Shown here one piece after another: positions 46,275 to 54,384 of a stretch of DNA of 64,000 bases. A program made the translations under genes and the position numbers. Under the pieces are notes generated by a model that had not been told where the DNA came from, did no database searches, and saw nothing but the letters and a program-made list of their open reading frames with translations. Source of the DNA: Streptococcus sp. HMSC034E03 (GTDB lineage Bacteria; Bacillota; Bacilli; Lactobacillales; Streptococcaceae); NCBI RefSeq assembly GCF_001811505.1, contig NZ_KV804969.1, positions 37,018 to 101,017 of the forward strand. Reading direction: 5' to 3'. How positions within the stretch are numbered: the stretch's first letter is position 1; every line of letters begins with the position of its first letter.

Positions 46275-47533
46275 TAGTCCACCATTTGTGGATTTTCAAC
46301 CACAACCCATGGCAAACTATATTTGTTCAAAGCTTCCATGAATGGATCTGGATCCAACTCTTCAAGATTATAAACTCCTGGTTGTTTCCAAGTACCATCC
46401 ATCACTAATTTTGTTCCAATCATGGCAGGAACACCTGTTGTGTAAGAAATTGCCTGTGAACCAACTTCTGCGTAGCACTCCTGATGGTCGCAAACATTGT
46501 AAATATAGATGGTCTTTTCGACACCATCTTTGACACCTGTAAAGATACAACCGATATTGGTTTTCCCAACTGTGCGTGGACCAAGGCTTGCAGGATCTGG
46601 AAGCAAGGCTTTCAAGAATTGGATCGGTACGATTTCTTGTCCGTTAAAGTTAATGGCATCTGTACGAAGGAGCCCAACGTTTTCCAAGCATTTCATATGC
46701 GTTAGATAAGATTGACCAAAAGTCATAAAGAAACGGATACGTTTAACTCCTGGGATGTTTTTTGCCAATGATTCAATTTCTTCATGGTGAAGAAGATACA
46801 TGTCTTTTTGACCAACTTGAGGGAAATCATACTCACGTTTGATAGACATAGCTTCGACTTCTACCCATTTTCCATTTTCCCAGTATGAACCTGGTGCAGA
46901 AACCTCACGTAGATTGATTTCTGGGTTAAAGTTTGTCGCAAATGGATAACCGTGGTCACCACCATTACAGTCTAAAATGTCGATATAGTGGATTTCATCA
47001 AAATAGTGTTTAAGGGCGTATGCTGAAAAGACGCTGGTTACCCCTGGGTCAAAACCAGAACCAAGAAGAGCTGTCAATCCTGCTTCTTTGAATTTTTCTT
47101 GATAAGCCCATTGCCATGAGTAGTCAAAATAAGCCGTAAATCCAAGCTCTTTGCAGCGTTTCTCATAAATAGCACGCCATTCAGGATCTTCTGTATCTTC
47201 AGCCTCATAGTTGGCAGTGTCGATATAGTGGGCACCTGTCGCCAAACAAGCGTCCATAATAGTCAAGTCTTGATAAGGAAGTGCTACATTCAAAACGGCT
47301 TCTGGCTTGTAGCTTTCAATTAAGGCAATTACTTCTTCTACCTTATCAGCATCAAGAGCAGCTGTTTCAATTATAGTACTTGTCTTGCCCTCTAATTTAG
47401 CTTTCAAGTCATCACATTTTGACTTGGTACGGCTAGCAATCATAATCTCTGTAAAGGTTTCGCTATCTTGGCAAATCTTTGAAATAGCAACTTGGGCAAC
47501 GCCCCCACATCCGATAACTAATAAACGACTCAT
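46274..47533 (-). CDS. lys1: Carboxyspermidine dehydrogenase (saccharopine dehydrogenase family)
   Basis: A 419-aa protein with an N-terminal Rossmann motif (GCGGVAQ, residues 8-14) and a saccharopine dehydrogenase-like C-terminal domain. In this setting it joins aspartate semialdehyde to putrescine (or diaminopropane) by reductive condensation. The label lys1/saccharopine dehydrogenase used for such genes is misleading. It overlaps speE by 4 bases. Confidence 0.92.
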   Translation of the reverse strand: MSRLLVIGCGGVAQVAISKICQDSETFTEIMIASRTKSKCDDLKAKLEGKTSTIIETAALDADKVEEVIALIESYKPEAVLNVALPYQDLTIMDACLATGAHYIDTANYEAEDTEDPEWRAIYEKRCKELGFTAYFDYSWQWAYQEKFKEAGLTALLGSGFDPGVTSVFSAYALKHYFDEIHYIDILDCNGGDHGYPFATNFNPEINLREVSAPGSYWENGKWVEVEAMSIKREYDFPQVGQKDMYLLHHEEIESLAKNIPGVKRIRFFMTFGQSYLTHMKCLENVGLLRTDAINFNGQEIVPIQFLKALLPDPASLGPRTVGKTNIGCIFTGVKDGVEKTIYIYNVCDHQECYAEVGSQAISYTTGVPAMIGTKLVMDGTWKQPGVYNLEELDPDPFMEALNKYSLPWVVVENPQMVD

Positions 47534-48390
47534 TTTTTTCTTTCCTCTTCTTCTAAAATGTCTTCTACATACTTAGGCAACATAAAGGCACCCACATGTA
47601 AGTTTGCAGTATAGTATTCTGTGAATAGCTGGCGCTTTTTCCAGCCTTCCTTGTCAAAATCTTTGACAGGGTGATATTTTTTCGATGCAAATCCAAATAA
47701 CCAATAGCCAGCAGGACTGGTAGGGATATGTGCCTGATAAACTCGACTGATTGGAAAGGCTTGATTAACCTTACGGTGCATGCTTCGACAAGCTGACTCA
47801 TCTTCGTCAAAGAAGGGACTACCATGCTGATAAATCATGATTCCATCCTCTTTCAAGGCTCTGTAACTATTGCCGTAAAATTCCTTGGTAAAGAGCCCTT
47901 CCGTATGGCCAAAGGGATCTGTCGCATCATTGATAATGATATCGTAATCATCTTCGCAGTTCCGTAAAAAGCGAAGCCCATTTTGGTAGTAGATGGTAAC
48001 ACGAGGATCATCTAGACCAGCAGCAAATTCTGGGAAGTATTCTTGACAAACCTCAACCAGCATCTCATCTGGTTCTACAATATCAATTTGTTCCAATTCT
48101 GGATAGAGAGTTAATACTTGGGCAACACCACCGTCACCACCCCCAATAACCAAGACTTTCTTTGGATTGGGATGGACAGCCATAGGAACGTGAACTGTCA
48201 TTTCGTTGTAGACAAAGTCATCTGCATCTGAGAACAAGACGTGCCCATTTAAAATCAGTATTTTCCCAAAAGCTGGTGTATCTAATACTTCTATATCCTG
48301 CCATTCACTTTTTCCAGCGTAGAGTTGTTTGGCAGTTCTCAAGGACAATTTCACATCTGGAGTATGAACTTCAGAAAACCATAAATCCAT
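47530..48390 (-). CDS. speE: Spermidine synthase-like aminopropyltransferase
   Basis: A 286-aa class I methyltransferase-fold enzyme. It has the GGGDGGVAQVL motif, the DATDPFGH segment and Asp in ENGLRF-type positions of aminopropyltransferases. It would use decarboxylated SAM, yet no SAM decarboxylase gene is in this window; the operon also codes the carboxyspermidine route. Start is immediately after the speA stop (no gap), so translation is coupled. Confidence 0.9.
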   Translation of the reverse strand: MDLWFSEVHTPDVKLSLRTAKQLYAGKSEWQDIEVLDTPAFGKILILNGHVLFSDADDFVYNEMTVHVPMAVHPNPKKVLVIGGGDGGVAQVLTLYPELEQIDIVEPDEMLVEVCQEYFPEFAAGLDDPRVTIYYQNGLRFLRNCEDDYDIIINDATDPFGHTEGLFTKEFYGNSYRALKEDGIMIYQHGSPFFDEDESACRSMHRKVNQAFPISRVYQAHIPTSPAGYWLFGFASKKYHPVKDFDKEGWKKRQLFTEYYTANLHVGAFMLPKYVEDILEEEERKK

Positions 48391-49869
48391 CTAGTTCTCC
48401 TTTCTTTCAATGACGTTGATATGATTGACATCTGGATCTTCTGTTCCTTGGAGGGAACAACCACGTTCTTTGGCGAATTTTATATAATCAACAATCTCTC
48501 GTGTAATCCGTTCACCTGGCGCCAGGATTGGAATTCCTGGAGGATAGCACATGACAAATTCGCCACAGACTTGACCAATGGACTCGTCCAAGGTTAAACT
48601 TCTTCTATCTGCATAGAAGGCTTCCTGAGGAGACAGCACCAACTCAGGTTGGATGTATTCTCCAGCAATCAAGTCCTTCCCATCTCGCGAGTATAGTCTC
48701 TTGATATCAGCCAAAGCACCTACCAAGCGTTCAATGTCTTGGATACGGTCACCAATCGAAATGTAGGCTAAGATATTGCCGATATCACCAAACTCAATCT
48801 GAATGTCATATTCATCCCGTAAGAGATCATAAACTTCAATACCTGTTAGCCCAATTCCCTGAGTGTAAACTGACAGCTTGGTCACATCAAAATCACAGAC
48901 CGACACACCGTCTACTAGCTCTTTTGAGTAGGCATAGTAGCCACCGATGGCATTGATTTCACGACGAGCATACTCAGATAGCTCAATGACCTTCTCAAAT
49001 GACTCTTTACCACGAAGGGCCAGATTGCGGCGTGAAATATCCAAACTAGACATTAACAAATAGGAAGCTGAGGTTGATTGAGTAAGGTTGATGATCTGAC
49101 GAACGTACTCAGGATTCATCTGATCGCCAACTAAAAGAAGCGAACTTTGAGTCAAGCTACCACCAGACTTATGCATGGATACAGCTGACATATCTGCTCC
49201 TGCGTCCATAGCAGATAGAGGAAGTTTATCTGTAAAGTGGAGATGAGCACCGTGGGCCTCGTCTACTAAGACTTTCATTCCTGCAGCATGGGCCATCTCT
49301 GTTAGCCCCTTAAGATCTGAACAAATACCATAATAGGTTGGATTGTTAATTAGGATAGCCTTAGCATCTGGATGGTCCTTAATAGCTTGCGCCACACGAT
49401 CATTTTCAAGCCCCAAAGCAATACCGATTTTAGGATCCACACTCATCTCGATATAGATGGGGATAGCACCACACAAAACAAGGGCGTTGATAGCTGATTT
49501 ATGTACGTTACGCGGAAGAATAATCTTATCTCCAGCTTTACAAGTGGAGAGAATCATGGTTTGAACAGATGAAGTTGTCCCCCCAATCATTAGGAAGGCA
49601 TGAGCAGCTCCAAAAGCTTCCGCTGCTAGTTCCTCTGCTTCTCTGATAATCGAAATGGGATGCCCTAGATTATCCAAAGGCTTCATAGAATTGACATCAA
49701 TTCCTACACATTTCTCACCCAGAAGTTCAACCAACTCTGGATTCCCACGGCCACGTTTGTGACCAGGTACATCAAAAGGTACAATTCTTTTCTTTCGTAA
49801 CTTGACCAGTCCCTCATAAATAGGAGCTTGGTTTTGATTTAACATTATAGAGACATACTCCTTTACCAT
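48391..49869 (-). CDS. speA: Orn/Lys/Arg decarboxylase, probable arginine or lysine decarboxylase
   Basis: A 492-aa PLP decarboxylase of the short Gram-positive type. PFDVPGHKRGRGN lies near residue 30; the PLP lysine is in SMHKSGGSLTQSS. With aguA and aguB downstream, arginine to agmatine is the likely reaction, though pneumococcal relatives were first annotated as lysine decarboxylases (cad). The ATG at 49869 is chosen for AAGGTG seven bases before it; that site lies in the 3' arm of a hairpin. Alternatives are TTG at 49887 and ATG at 49845. It heads the six-gene operon. Confidence 0.88.
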   Translation of the reverse strand: MVKEYVSIMLNQNQAPIYEGLVKLRKKRIVPFDVPGHKRGRGNPELVELLGEKCVGIDVNSMKPLDNLGHPISIIREAEELAAEAFGAAHAFLMIGGTTSSVQTMILSTCKAGDKIILPRNVHKSAINALVLCGAIPIYIEMSVDPKIGIALGLENDRVAQAIKDHPDAKAILINNPTYYGICSDLKGLTEMAHAAGMKVLVDEAHGAHLHFTDKLPLSAMDAGADMSAVSMHKSGGSLTQSSLLLVGDQMNPEYVRQIINLTQSTSASYLLMSSLDISRRNLALRGKESFEKVIELSEYARREINAIGGYYAYSKELVDGVSVCDFDVTKLSVYTQGIGLTGIEVYDLLRDEYDIQIEFGDIGNILAYISIGDRIQDIERLVGALADIKRLYSRDGKDLIAGEYIQPELVLSPQEAFYADRRSLTLDESIGQVCGEFVMCYPPGIPILAPGERITREIVDYIKFAKERGCSLQGTEDPDVNHINVIERKEN

Positions 49870-49875
49870 AGTTTT

Positions 49876-49897
49876 ACACCTTAACAATGCAAGGTGC
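49876..49897 (-). promoter_or_regulatory. Hairpin covering the speA ribosome-binding site
   Basis: A 6-bp perfect stem CACCTT / AAGGTG (loop of 8). The right arm on the mRNA, AAGGTG, is the best Shine-Dalgarno for the start at 49869, so folding would hide it. Confidence 0.55.
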
Positions 49898-49911
49898 TAA
49901 AGGATACTTAT

Positions 49912-49940
49912 GAAAAAAGAGCAGGTTGGCACCTGCTCTA
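49912..49940 (-). terminator. Intrinsic terminator inside the speA leader
   Basis: A 9-bp perfect stem AGAGCAGGT / ACCTGCTCT with a 4-base loop and a T6 tail on the mRNA strand, about 45 bases upstream of the speA start and after the only recognised promoter. Transcripts must read through it to express the operon. Confidence 0.88.
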
Positions 49941-50085
49941 CAATCTACTGACGTGTTTATGTTTGTTTCTTTTGAGTATGTCTGTTCCTGATGTTTCCTA
50001 ACTCTCTAGTAGCAAATATTACGTACTTTATTGATCGTTTCACAAGATGACGTGTGCTTTCACCACACTAACAAATCTATACGAA

Positions 50086-50169
50086 TTAGGACAAGTGCCC
50101 TAACATCAACTTATAAAAGTAGGCTTTTAACCCTATCAATAATGTGGCTTTCCAACCACGCTTCGGCAT
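50086..50169 (-). CDS. Candidate 27-codon leader peptide in the speA leader
   Basis: A short ORF opens MPKRGWKATLLIG and continues hydrophobic and basic to a TAA that lies in the 3' arm of the TTAGG/CCTAA hairpin. AGGG stands 4 bases before the ATG, a modest site that also pairs in the stem AACCC...GGGTT. If translated, a ribosome would cross the segment proposed to pair with the terminator. A 27-codon ORF can occur by chance in such a leader, so this is tentative. Confidence 0.3.
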   Translation of the reverse strand: MPKRGWKATLLIGLKAYFYKLMLGHLS

Positions 50170-50250
50170 TCAACCCTGCCTGTCCGTAGGCATTTTTTAC
50201 TCGGGTTTATATTTGCTAGAAAACATCATCTCATTTTCTAAGCTTCATTA

Positions 50251-50279
50251 CTATATCATGTTTTCACTATCTTGTAAAG
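50251..50279 (-). promoter_or_regulatory. Promoter of the speA leader and polyamine operon
   Basis: On the - strand TTTACA (50279-50274), 17-base spacer, TATAGT (50256-50251). Both boxes are within one or two bases of consensus. Confidence 0.8.
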
Positions 50280-50374
50280 TATTTTTAGAACCTTTTTTAA
50301 ACAATTTAACATTTTGTTCGTGAAATTGCTTTAGTTTCAAAATAGAAATCGTTTTAAAATAAGTTCAAAAAGAT

Positions 50375-50402
50375 TAAAAAGGAACTAAAATACTCAGTTC
50401 CT
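50375..50402 (-). terminator. Terminator after the 50442-51458 gene
   Basis: A 7-bp stem AGGAACT / AGTTCCT with a 9-base loop and a T-run on the - strand. It keeps the immunity-like cluster apart from the speA promoter. Confidence 0.7.
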
Positions 50403-50441
50403 CAAGTAGTTATAAGTACAGTCAACTATTCAAAATCCTAT

Positions 50442-51458
50442 CTACTCATCTCGTGCTACTTGAATAGCTAGCTCAAAATCAGTCATCAAATAATTTTCAT
50501 CTAGTCGGATAAGACTATAATATTCATTCCAAAATAGAGAGTCACTGTTACTTGACCACTGTAATCCATACCACAATTGAGTGACATCACTTGTATGTGA
50601 TGGGGGGATTGACCATAGATGCTTTTTAAAAGTTTCTTGAACAAGTGGAACATCCAGTCGACTAGTCAAGTCGAGTTCATCCAATTTCAAAATTATAGAA
50701 TGTTCTTTAGCTGCTTCAATGCTATCCTTGTTAAATCGAACCTGAATAACCTTAGAATCTTCTAGAACCACGTCCTTATCTTCTGCCCCGTAAAAGGAAA
50801 TACTCCCAAGAACTATGCCATCTTTTGCAAAGAGATAGGGAGCGTAGGGAACAGCATTGCTATCAAGTCTGAAGCCTTTTTCGATAGTAACTGATTTATC
50901 GCCTGGATACTTTTGGAAACTTCCATCTGTCAGGAGCTCTTCGTAGTCGCTAGCACCATCGCTCTGTCTTACATAGATGTCAAAACCAGCATCCATCAGA
51001 TCACTTGCTTTGGTTTCTGCTAAAGTGATTTTACTTTCATTAATTTGCAAAATTGGTGCTTGAGGTGGCAAACCAATCGTGAGATTAAACATGACTCCTA
51101 CTAGAAAGACCATCAAGGTTATAAGGAGGGCAAGTAAAGACTTTCCAGTCCTTTTTCTTGCATTGAAAAGAGCCATTATAGCTGGGAGGAGGATCATTTT
51201 GGCTAAAATAGAATTCCCAACACCACCTCTATTTAAGGTCTGAAAAGCAAAGACGCCTGCGATTGCAATCAGGGACAGGTAGACCAAAATCTCGCCTAGA
51301 CCCAGTTTTTCTGTTCGAGTTTGTTGATTTACAGGGGTTTCGTACAATGACTGCCCATTCTCTCTCCTCTTTTTTAGAAAGAGATAAAAGCCCAGACCGA
51401 GTAGCAGATTAAAGATTGCAAAAACTATTAAAGTACCTATTATCGCCGTTCTAGCCAT
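50442..51458 (-). CDS. Membrane protein with extracytoplasmic ETKAS-motif domain (paralogue 1)
   Basis: A 338-aa protein with membrane helices at about residues 7-28, 55-73, 80-97 and 105-125. The C-terminal ~210 residues are outside and begin GLPPQAPILQI..ITLAETKASDLMDAGFDI. The same pattern, GLPAQ..I..ETKASELLEHGF, occurs in the protein at 55897-56916, so the two are paralogues with different membrane parts. I do not recognise the family. GGAG is 9 bases before the ATG and its start overlaps the gene upstream. Confidence 0.7.
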   Translation of the reverse strand: MARTAIIGTLIVFAIFNLLLGLGFYLFLKKRRENGQSLYETPVNQQTRTEKLGLGEILVYLSLIAIAGVFAFQTLNRGGVGNSILAKMILLPAIMALFNARKRTGKSLLALLITLMVFLVGVMFNLTIGLPPQAPILQINESKITLAETKASDLMDAGFDIYVRQSDGASDYEELLTDGSFQKYPGDKSVTIEKGFRLDSNAVPYAPYLFAKDGIVLGSISFYGAEDKDVVLEDSKVIQVRFNKDSIEAAKEHSIILKLDELDLTSRLDVPLVQETFKKHLWSIPPSHTSDVTQLWYGLQWSSNSDSLFWNEYYSLIRLDENYLMTDFELAIQVARDE

Positions 51459-51918
51459 GGCTCTCTACTCCTTTATGTTCTCTCACAAATCTAATCTTTC
51501 TCTTTAGTACCCAATTCCCAATCAATAAAACCAGCAAGAAGAAGGGGCCACCTTCTATCAGCACAATGGGCAAAGCCAGTAGAGCAATCATCAAAAAACT
51601 AGCTTTCTTTTGACGCCAACTACCGCCCCATTCTCCGTTTATCAGCTGACCCAAATAGTCGATGTAGTCAGTATACATCATAAACAAAGGATTTTGGAAA
51701 TCACTGAGCCTTAGGTAAATGAATAAAGCAGAATTTAGCAAAACATAAAGAATTCCAAGGACTAGAATAATCTTTTGACTAGTTCGAGTAGCCTCGAGAA
51801 GGATTTTTTCTTTGTTCTCTGGCTTTATTTCCTTGATACTTGGATTCTTACAAGAGAGTTTTTCAAATTTATAGACCAGAAATCGGTAGAGATAATACTT
51901 TTTTATATCACGCTTCAT
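51451..51918 (-). CDS. Small membrane protein
   Basis: A 155-aa protein with a basic N-terminus (MKRDIKKYYLYRF), a helix at about residues 50-70 and two closely spaced helices at about 107-135, ending in a basic tail. No family recognised. GAGG lies 5 bases before the ATG. It overlaps the paralogue-1 membrane protein gene by 8 bases, so the two are probably made together and may interact in the membrane. Confidence 0.68.
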   Translation of the reverse strand: MKRDIKKYYLYRFLVYKFEKLSCKNPSIKEIKPENKEKILLEATRTSQKIILVLGILYVLLNSALFIYLRLSDFQNPLFMMYTDYIDYLGQLINGEWGGSWRQKKASFLMIALLALPIVLIEGGPFFLLVLLIGNWVLKRKIRFVREHKGVESHG

Positions 51919-51961
51919 AAAAACCTCAATCTAGGAAGAACACTCAATTATAAATCATGGT

Positions 51962-52756
51962 CTAAACCTCTAATTTCAAGGAATTTCCTTCCAAATAGAT
52001 GGCTTTTGACTCAGTGATTTTGATTTTTTGATCTTCTGAAAAGCCAATGGTTTCACCGTCCTTTAAGGTGACATCACTGCCCAAAATATACTGAAGAATA
52101 GACAAGAGAAAAAAATATAAGTCATCGCTATTCATAGGGGAGTCGATAATTTCAATCTCAGTTTTTCCAAACTCTTTCAAACCATAAGTGTAAATGCTGG
52201 TCTTATCTTTCTGATTGATAATCCCCATATAGATCCAGAGTTGAAGGGGAAGCATTTCTTCTTTCAAAAGGTCAGCCAGGTCTAGATAAAGATCTTTGGG
52301 CAAAAGCAAGGTGGTAGAACCCTGATAAATACCAATAGCTGATTGACTAGTTTTTAGGATAGAGGCATTGACTTTAGTTAATAAGGAATAAGTTTCTACT
52401 GGCGAAAGATTGTCAGACAGGATAGAAACAATAGCGTGTTTTGTGTGCTCCTGTGTTTCCTTCTCAACATCCTGCCAGAGGTAAGAATAAGCATACAATT
52501 CTTCAAATTCTTGACTTGGGATAGGAAGATCCATCAATGCCAAAGCAACGAAAGCACCATCAATCACAAAGGTTGCACTAGAATCATCACCAGAAACTTC
52601 AGAAATTTCAAGCCCCCAGTGAGATTTCAATTCCTGAAAAACCTGGTCTAAAGAATAAGCCTGCTTGCCTTTGAAGAGGGGCATGGACAAGGTAAGGCTC
52701 TTTTTCTTCTCTGACTTTTCTTTCTTACTAGCAAATAGATTTTTCAAAAATTTCAT
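51962..52756 (-). CDS. DUF4261-domain protein
   Basis: A 264-aa soluble protein. After a basic N-terminal stretch (residues 1-22) come a strand-rich segment around GDDSSATFVIDGAFVALALM, a central helical part, and the C-terminal DUF4261 block ending KDGETIGFSEDQKIKI. DUF4261 is found near polymorphic-toxin loci in many genomes; its action is not known. AAGGAG precedes the ATG. It is co-oriented with its neighbours, with short gaps. Confidence 0.75.
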   Translation of the reverse strand: MKFLKNLFASKKEKSEKKKSLTLSMPLFKGKQAYSLDQVFQELKSHWGLEISEVSGDDSSATFVIDGAFVALALMDLPIPSQEFEELYAYSYLWQDVEKETQEHTKHAIVSILSDNLSPVETYSLLTKVNASILKTSQSAIGIYQGSTTLLLPKDLYLDLADLLKEEMLPLQLWIYMGIINQKDKTSIYTYGLKEFGKTEIEIIDSPMNSDDLYFFLLSILQYILGSDVTLKDGETIGFSEDQKIKITESKAIYLEGNSLKLEV

Positions 52757-52803
52757 AGGACTTCTCCTTTTCTCATATCAGTTGGAAAGTAAAGCTATCT
52801 TGG

Positions 52804-53301
52804 TCAAAGTGAGTCGAGATACCAAGTTTCTTCATCCTCAAAACCGTAAAATTTCTGGTCAAGCAACCAATTTCCATCCACCAATCTAAGAACAAACTGA
52901 TGCTTCATTTCTAAAGCTTCTTGATAATGGGTGATAATTCTTGCTTCTTCAGCTTTTGTCATGATAAAATCTACAGAAAAATCATTCGTTTGAACATAGT
53001 TATACTCACTTGGGGAAGCATAAGAATTTCGAGGTCCTCTTTCCAAGTATTTTTGAGTCACTCGTCCAGTTAGAAGTTGCATTTGTCTCTGAAAATAGTC
53101 ATCCAGAAGTTCATTCCACTTGGGATGAACTTGATTTGCTGGGATGCCAAGGCCTTCTTTTTCCTTATCCAGTGCTCTGTTACGCTCAAAAATTTCCTCT
53201 TCTAACAAGGTTAAACTTTTGAGTAAATCAAGCAATGGTGTGATGATTATTTCTGCCAGAGTTTGATATCTTTCAGGGGTATTTTTATAGTTCACTCTCA
53301 T
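52804..53301 (-). CDS. Probable NTF2-fold immunity-type protein
   Basis: A 165-aa soluble protein: N-terminal helices (residues about 10-60), then strands through QTNDFSVDFI and MKHQFVLRLVDGNWLLDQK, whose FVLR..DGNWL.D pattern is common in NTF2-like folds. That pattern suggests the NTF2 immunity group, but the match is by eye. The ribosome site is weak. It follows a 184-aa gene by 10 bases. Confidence 0.5.
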   Translation of the reverse strand: MRVNYKNTPERYQTLAEIIITPLLDLLKSLTLLEEEIFERNRALDKEKEGLGIPANQVHPKWNELLDDYFQRQMQLLTGRVTQKYLERGPRNSYASPSEYNYVQTNDFSVDFIMTKAEEARIITHYQEALEMKHQFVLRLVDGNWLLDQKFYGFEDEETWYLDSL

Positions 53302-53311
53302 AATTACTCTC

Positions 53312-53866
53312 TTAACTCTCCTGGATTAATTGCTTTAATTCTAAGTCTGAAAGTTTTCCTTCCATGTAAAGTTTCCTAAGTAAATCCTTATATACGGTAA
53401 TTTCATAATAGTCAGTCACAAACTCATGAAATCTCTCAAAGCTATCAAAGAGGTAAGATAGCAACCATTCTCCGCCATCCTGGTCTTGGTAAGTCTGTTG
53501 ATGCGCTTGACCGTCATACCAGATAAGGAAGGTTGTTTCATCTTTTTGGTCTTCTGAATAAAGTGAGACATACTTTTCATCCAGTCCTTTATAAAAACTA
53601 TCGATGATATCTTGATTCCACTCGTCAGCAGCAAACTGGCTTAAACTACTTTCATGATCAAAGCCTTTTATAAGGATCATTTTATCAGTCAAAATCACAT
53701 CTAAAGAATCACCAGAGCCATTATCAATAAGGTAGCGGAGTCCATAGTCTTCCTCAGTCTTAATCACGAGTCTGAGCCAATCCTCACTCGGATCTGTCAG
53801 ATACTCATCAATAACCAGCAAGGCATCTAAACGAGTCTTTATCTTGTCCCAATCAATCTTTCTCAT
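53312..53866 (-). CDS. Unknown protein of the immunity-like cluster (184 aa)
   Basis: An acidic soluble protein opening MRKIDWDKIKTRLD with a central LIKGFDHESSLSQF segment and a FLIWYDGQ strand. No family recognised. GGAGG stands 9 bases before the ATG. It lies between two short genes of similar size and orientation with 10- and 17-base gaps, so it belongs to the same transcript. The lone-domain, acidic, Trp-rich make-up resembles immunity proteins, but there is no direct support. Confidence 0.6.
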   Translation of the reverse strand: MRKIDWDKIKTRLDALLVIDEYLTDPSEDWLRLVIKTEEDYGLRYLIDNGSGDSLDVILTDKMILIKGFDHESSLSQFAADEWNQDIIDSFYKGLDEKYVSLYSEDQKDETTFLIWYDGQAHQQTYQDQDGGEWLLSYLFDSFERFHEFVTDYYEITVYKDLLRKLYMEGKLSDLELKQLIQES

Positions 53867-53883
53867 CTCTAAAAACCTCCGTC

Positions 53884-54366
53884 TTATCCTTGCGATTTAT
53901 CAAGATCACAAGCCCTATAGCGAGCTGTTAGATAGCCTGAAAGGCTAATCTGAGGGATATTCCACTCATTAGGCAAATAAATCGAACAATCTACCTGATC
54001 ACCTAGAGGGGAACTTGCTGAAAAGACATATCTTCTCAAATCCTCATTATTAGAATTTCTTTCAACTAGACTCAATCTGCTAGTATTGAACCAGTCTTTA
54101 AACAGTAACCAGATTTGCTCGGCATCTTCGTTTAATAGGGAGACTTTCAAGTTGTAGCTGATTCCGACCCTACATCTTTTTTTGAATCCTGACTCATCAG
54201 CCTTACAAACTTTTATCGATCCCTTATCATACTGCCAGTTATCACTATCTAATAGGGGAAATTGAGCAGATAGATTGTCTTTAAATCCCTGCATAGTATC
54301 TAATAAATCTTTGGAGGCGGCTTCGAATACTTCTAGTCCTTCCATAGTCTTCTCTTTAATTTTCAT
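53884..54366 (-). CDS. Unknown protein of the immunity-like cluster (160 aa)
   Basis: A soluble protein with a helical N-terminal third and a strand-rich rest ending in an ISLSGYLTARYRACDL segment. No family recognised. The start could be ATG at 54366 or the second ATG eight codons later (MEGLEVF). It starts 18 bases after the CbrC-like gene ends and precedes the 184-aa gene by 17 bases. No role can be inferred beyond its context. Confidence 0.58.
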   Translation of the reverse strand: MKIKEKTMEGLEVFEAASKDLLDTMQGFKDNLSAQFPLLDSDNWQYDKGSIKVCKADESGFKKRCRVGISYNLKVSLLNEDAEQIWLLFKDWFNTSRLSLVERNSNNEDLRRYVFSASSPLGDQVDCSIYLPNEWNIPQISLSGYLTARYRACDLDKSQG

Positions 54367-54384
54367 AGCTAATCACATTTCGAT

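Larger units (their letters stand above)
49912..50245 (-). ncRNA. Structured ~330-nt leader RNA of the polyamine operon
   Basis: Starting ~7 bases after the -10, the - strand folds into serial hairpins: TGCCT/AGGCA (50177-50192) extended by AACCC/GGGTT, GTGG/CCAC, TAGG/CCTA, TTAGG/CCTAA (50086-50103), GTGTG/CACAC (50052-50068) and the terminator. The loop sequence GGCACUUGU (50099-50091) can pair over nine bases, including two G-U, with GCAGGUGCC of the terminator's 5' arm and loop. I could not match it to a known riboswitch, T-box, 6S RNA, tmRNA or RNase P RNA. It could be a cis-acting attenuator or release a stable small RNA. Confidence 0.7.

Noticed and set aside
49912..50245. Leader RNA as a lysine riboswitch, 6S RNA or tmRNA
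   Set aside because: A GCCGAAGCG stretch recalls part of the lysine riboswitch, but the conserved AGAGGUGC and later core elements are absent; no 6S bubble with closing stem and no tmRNA tag or CCA end.
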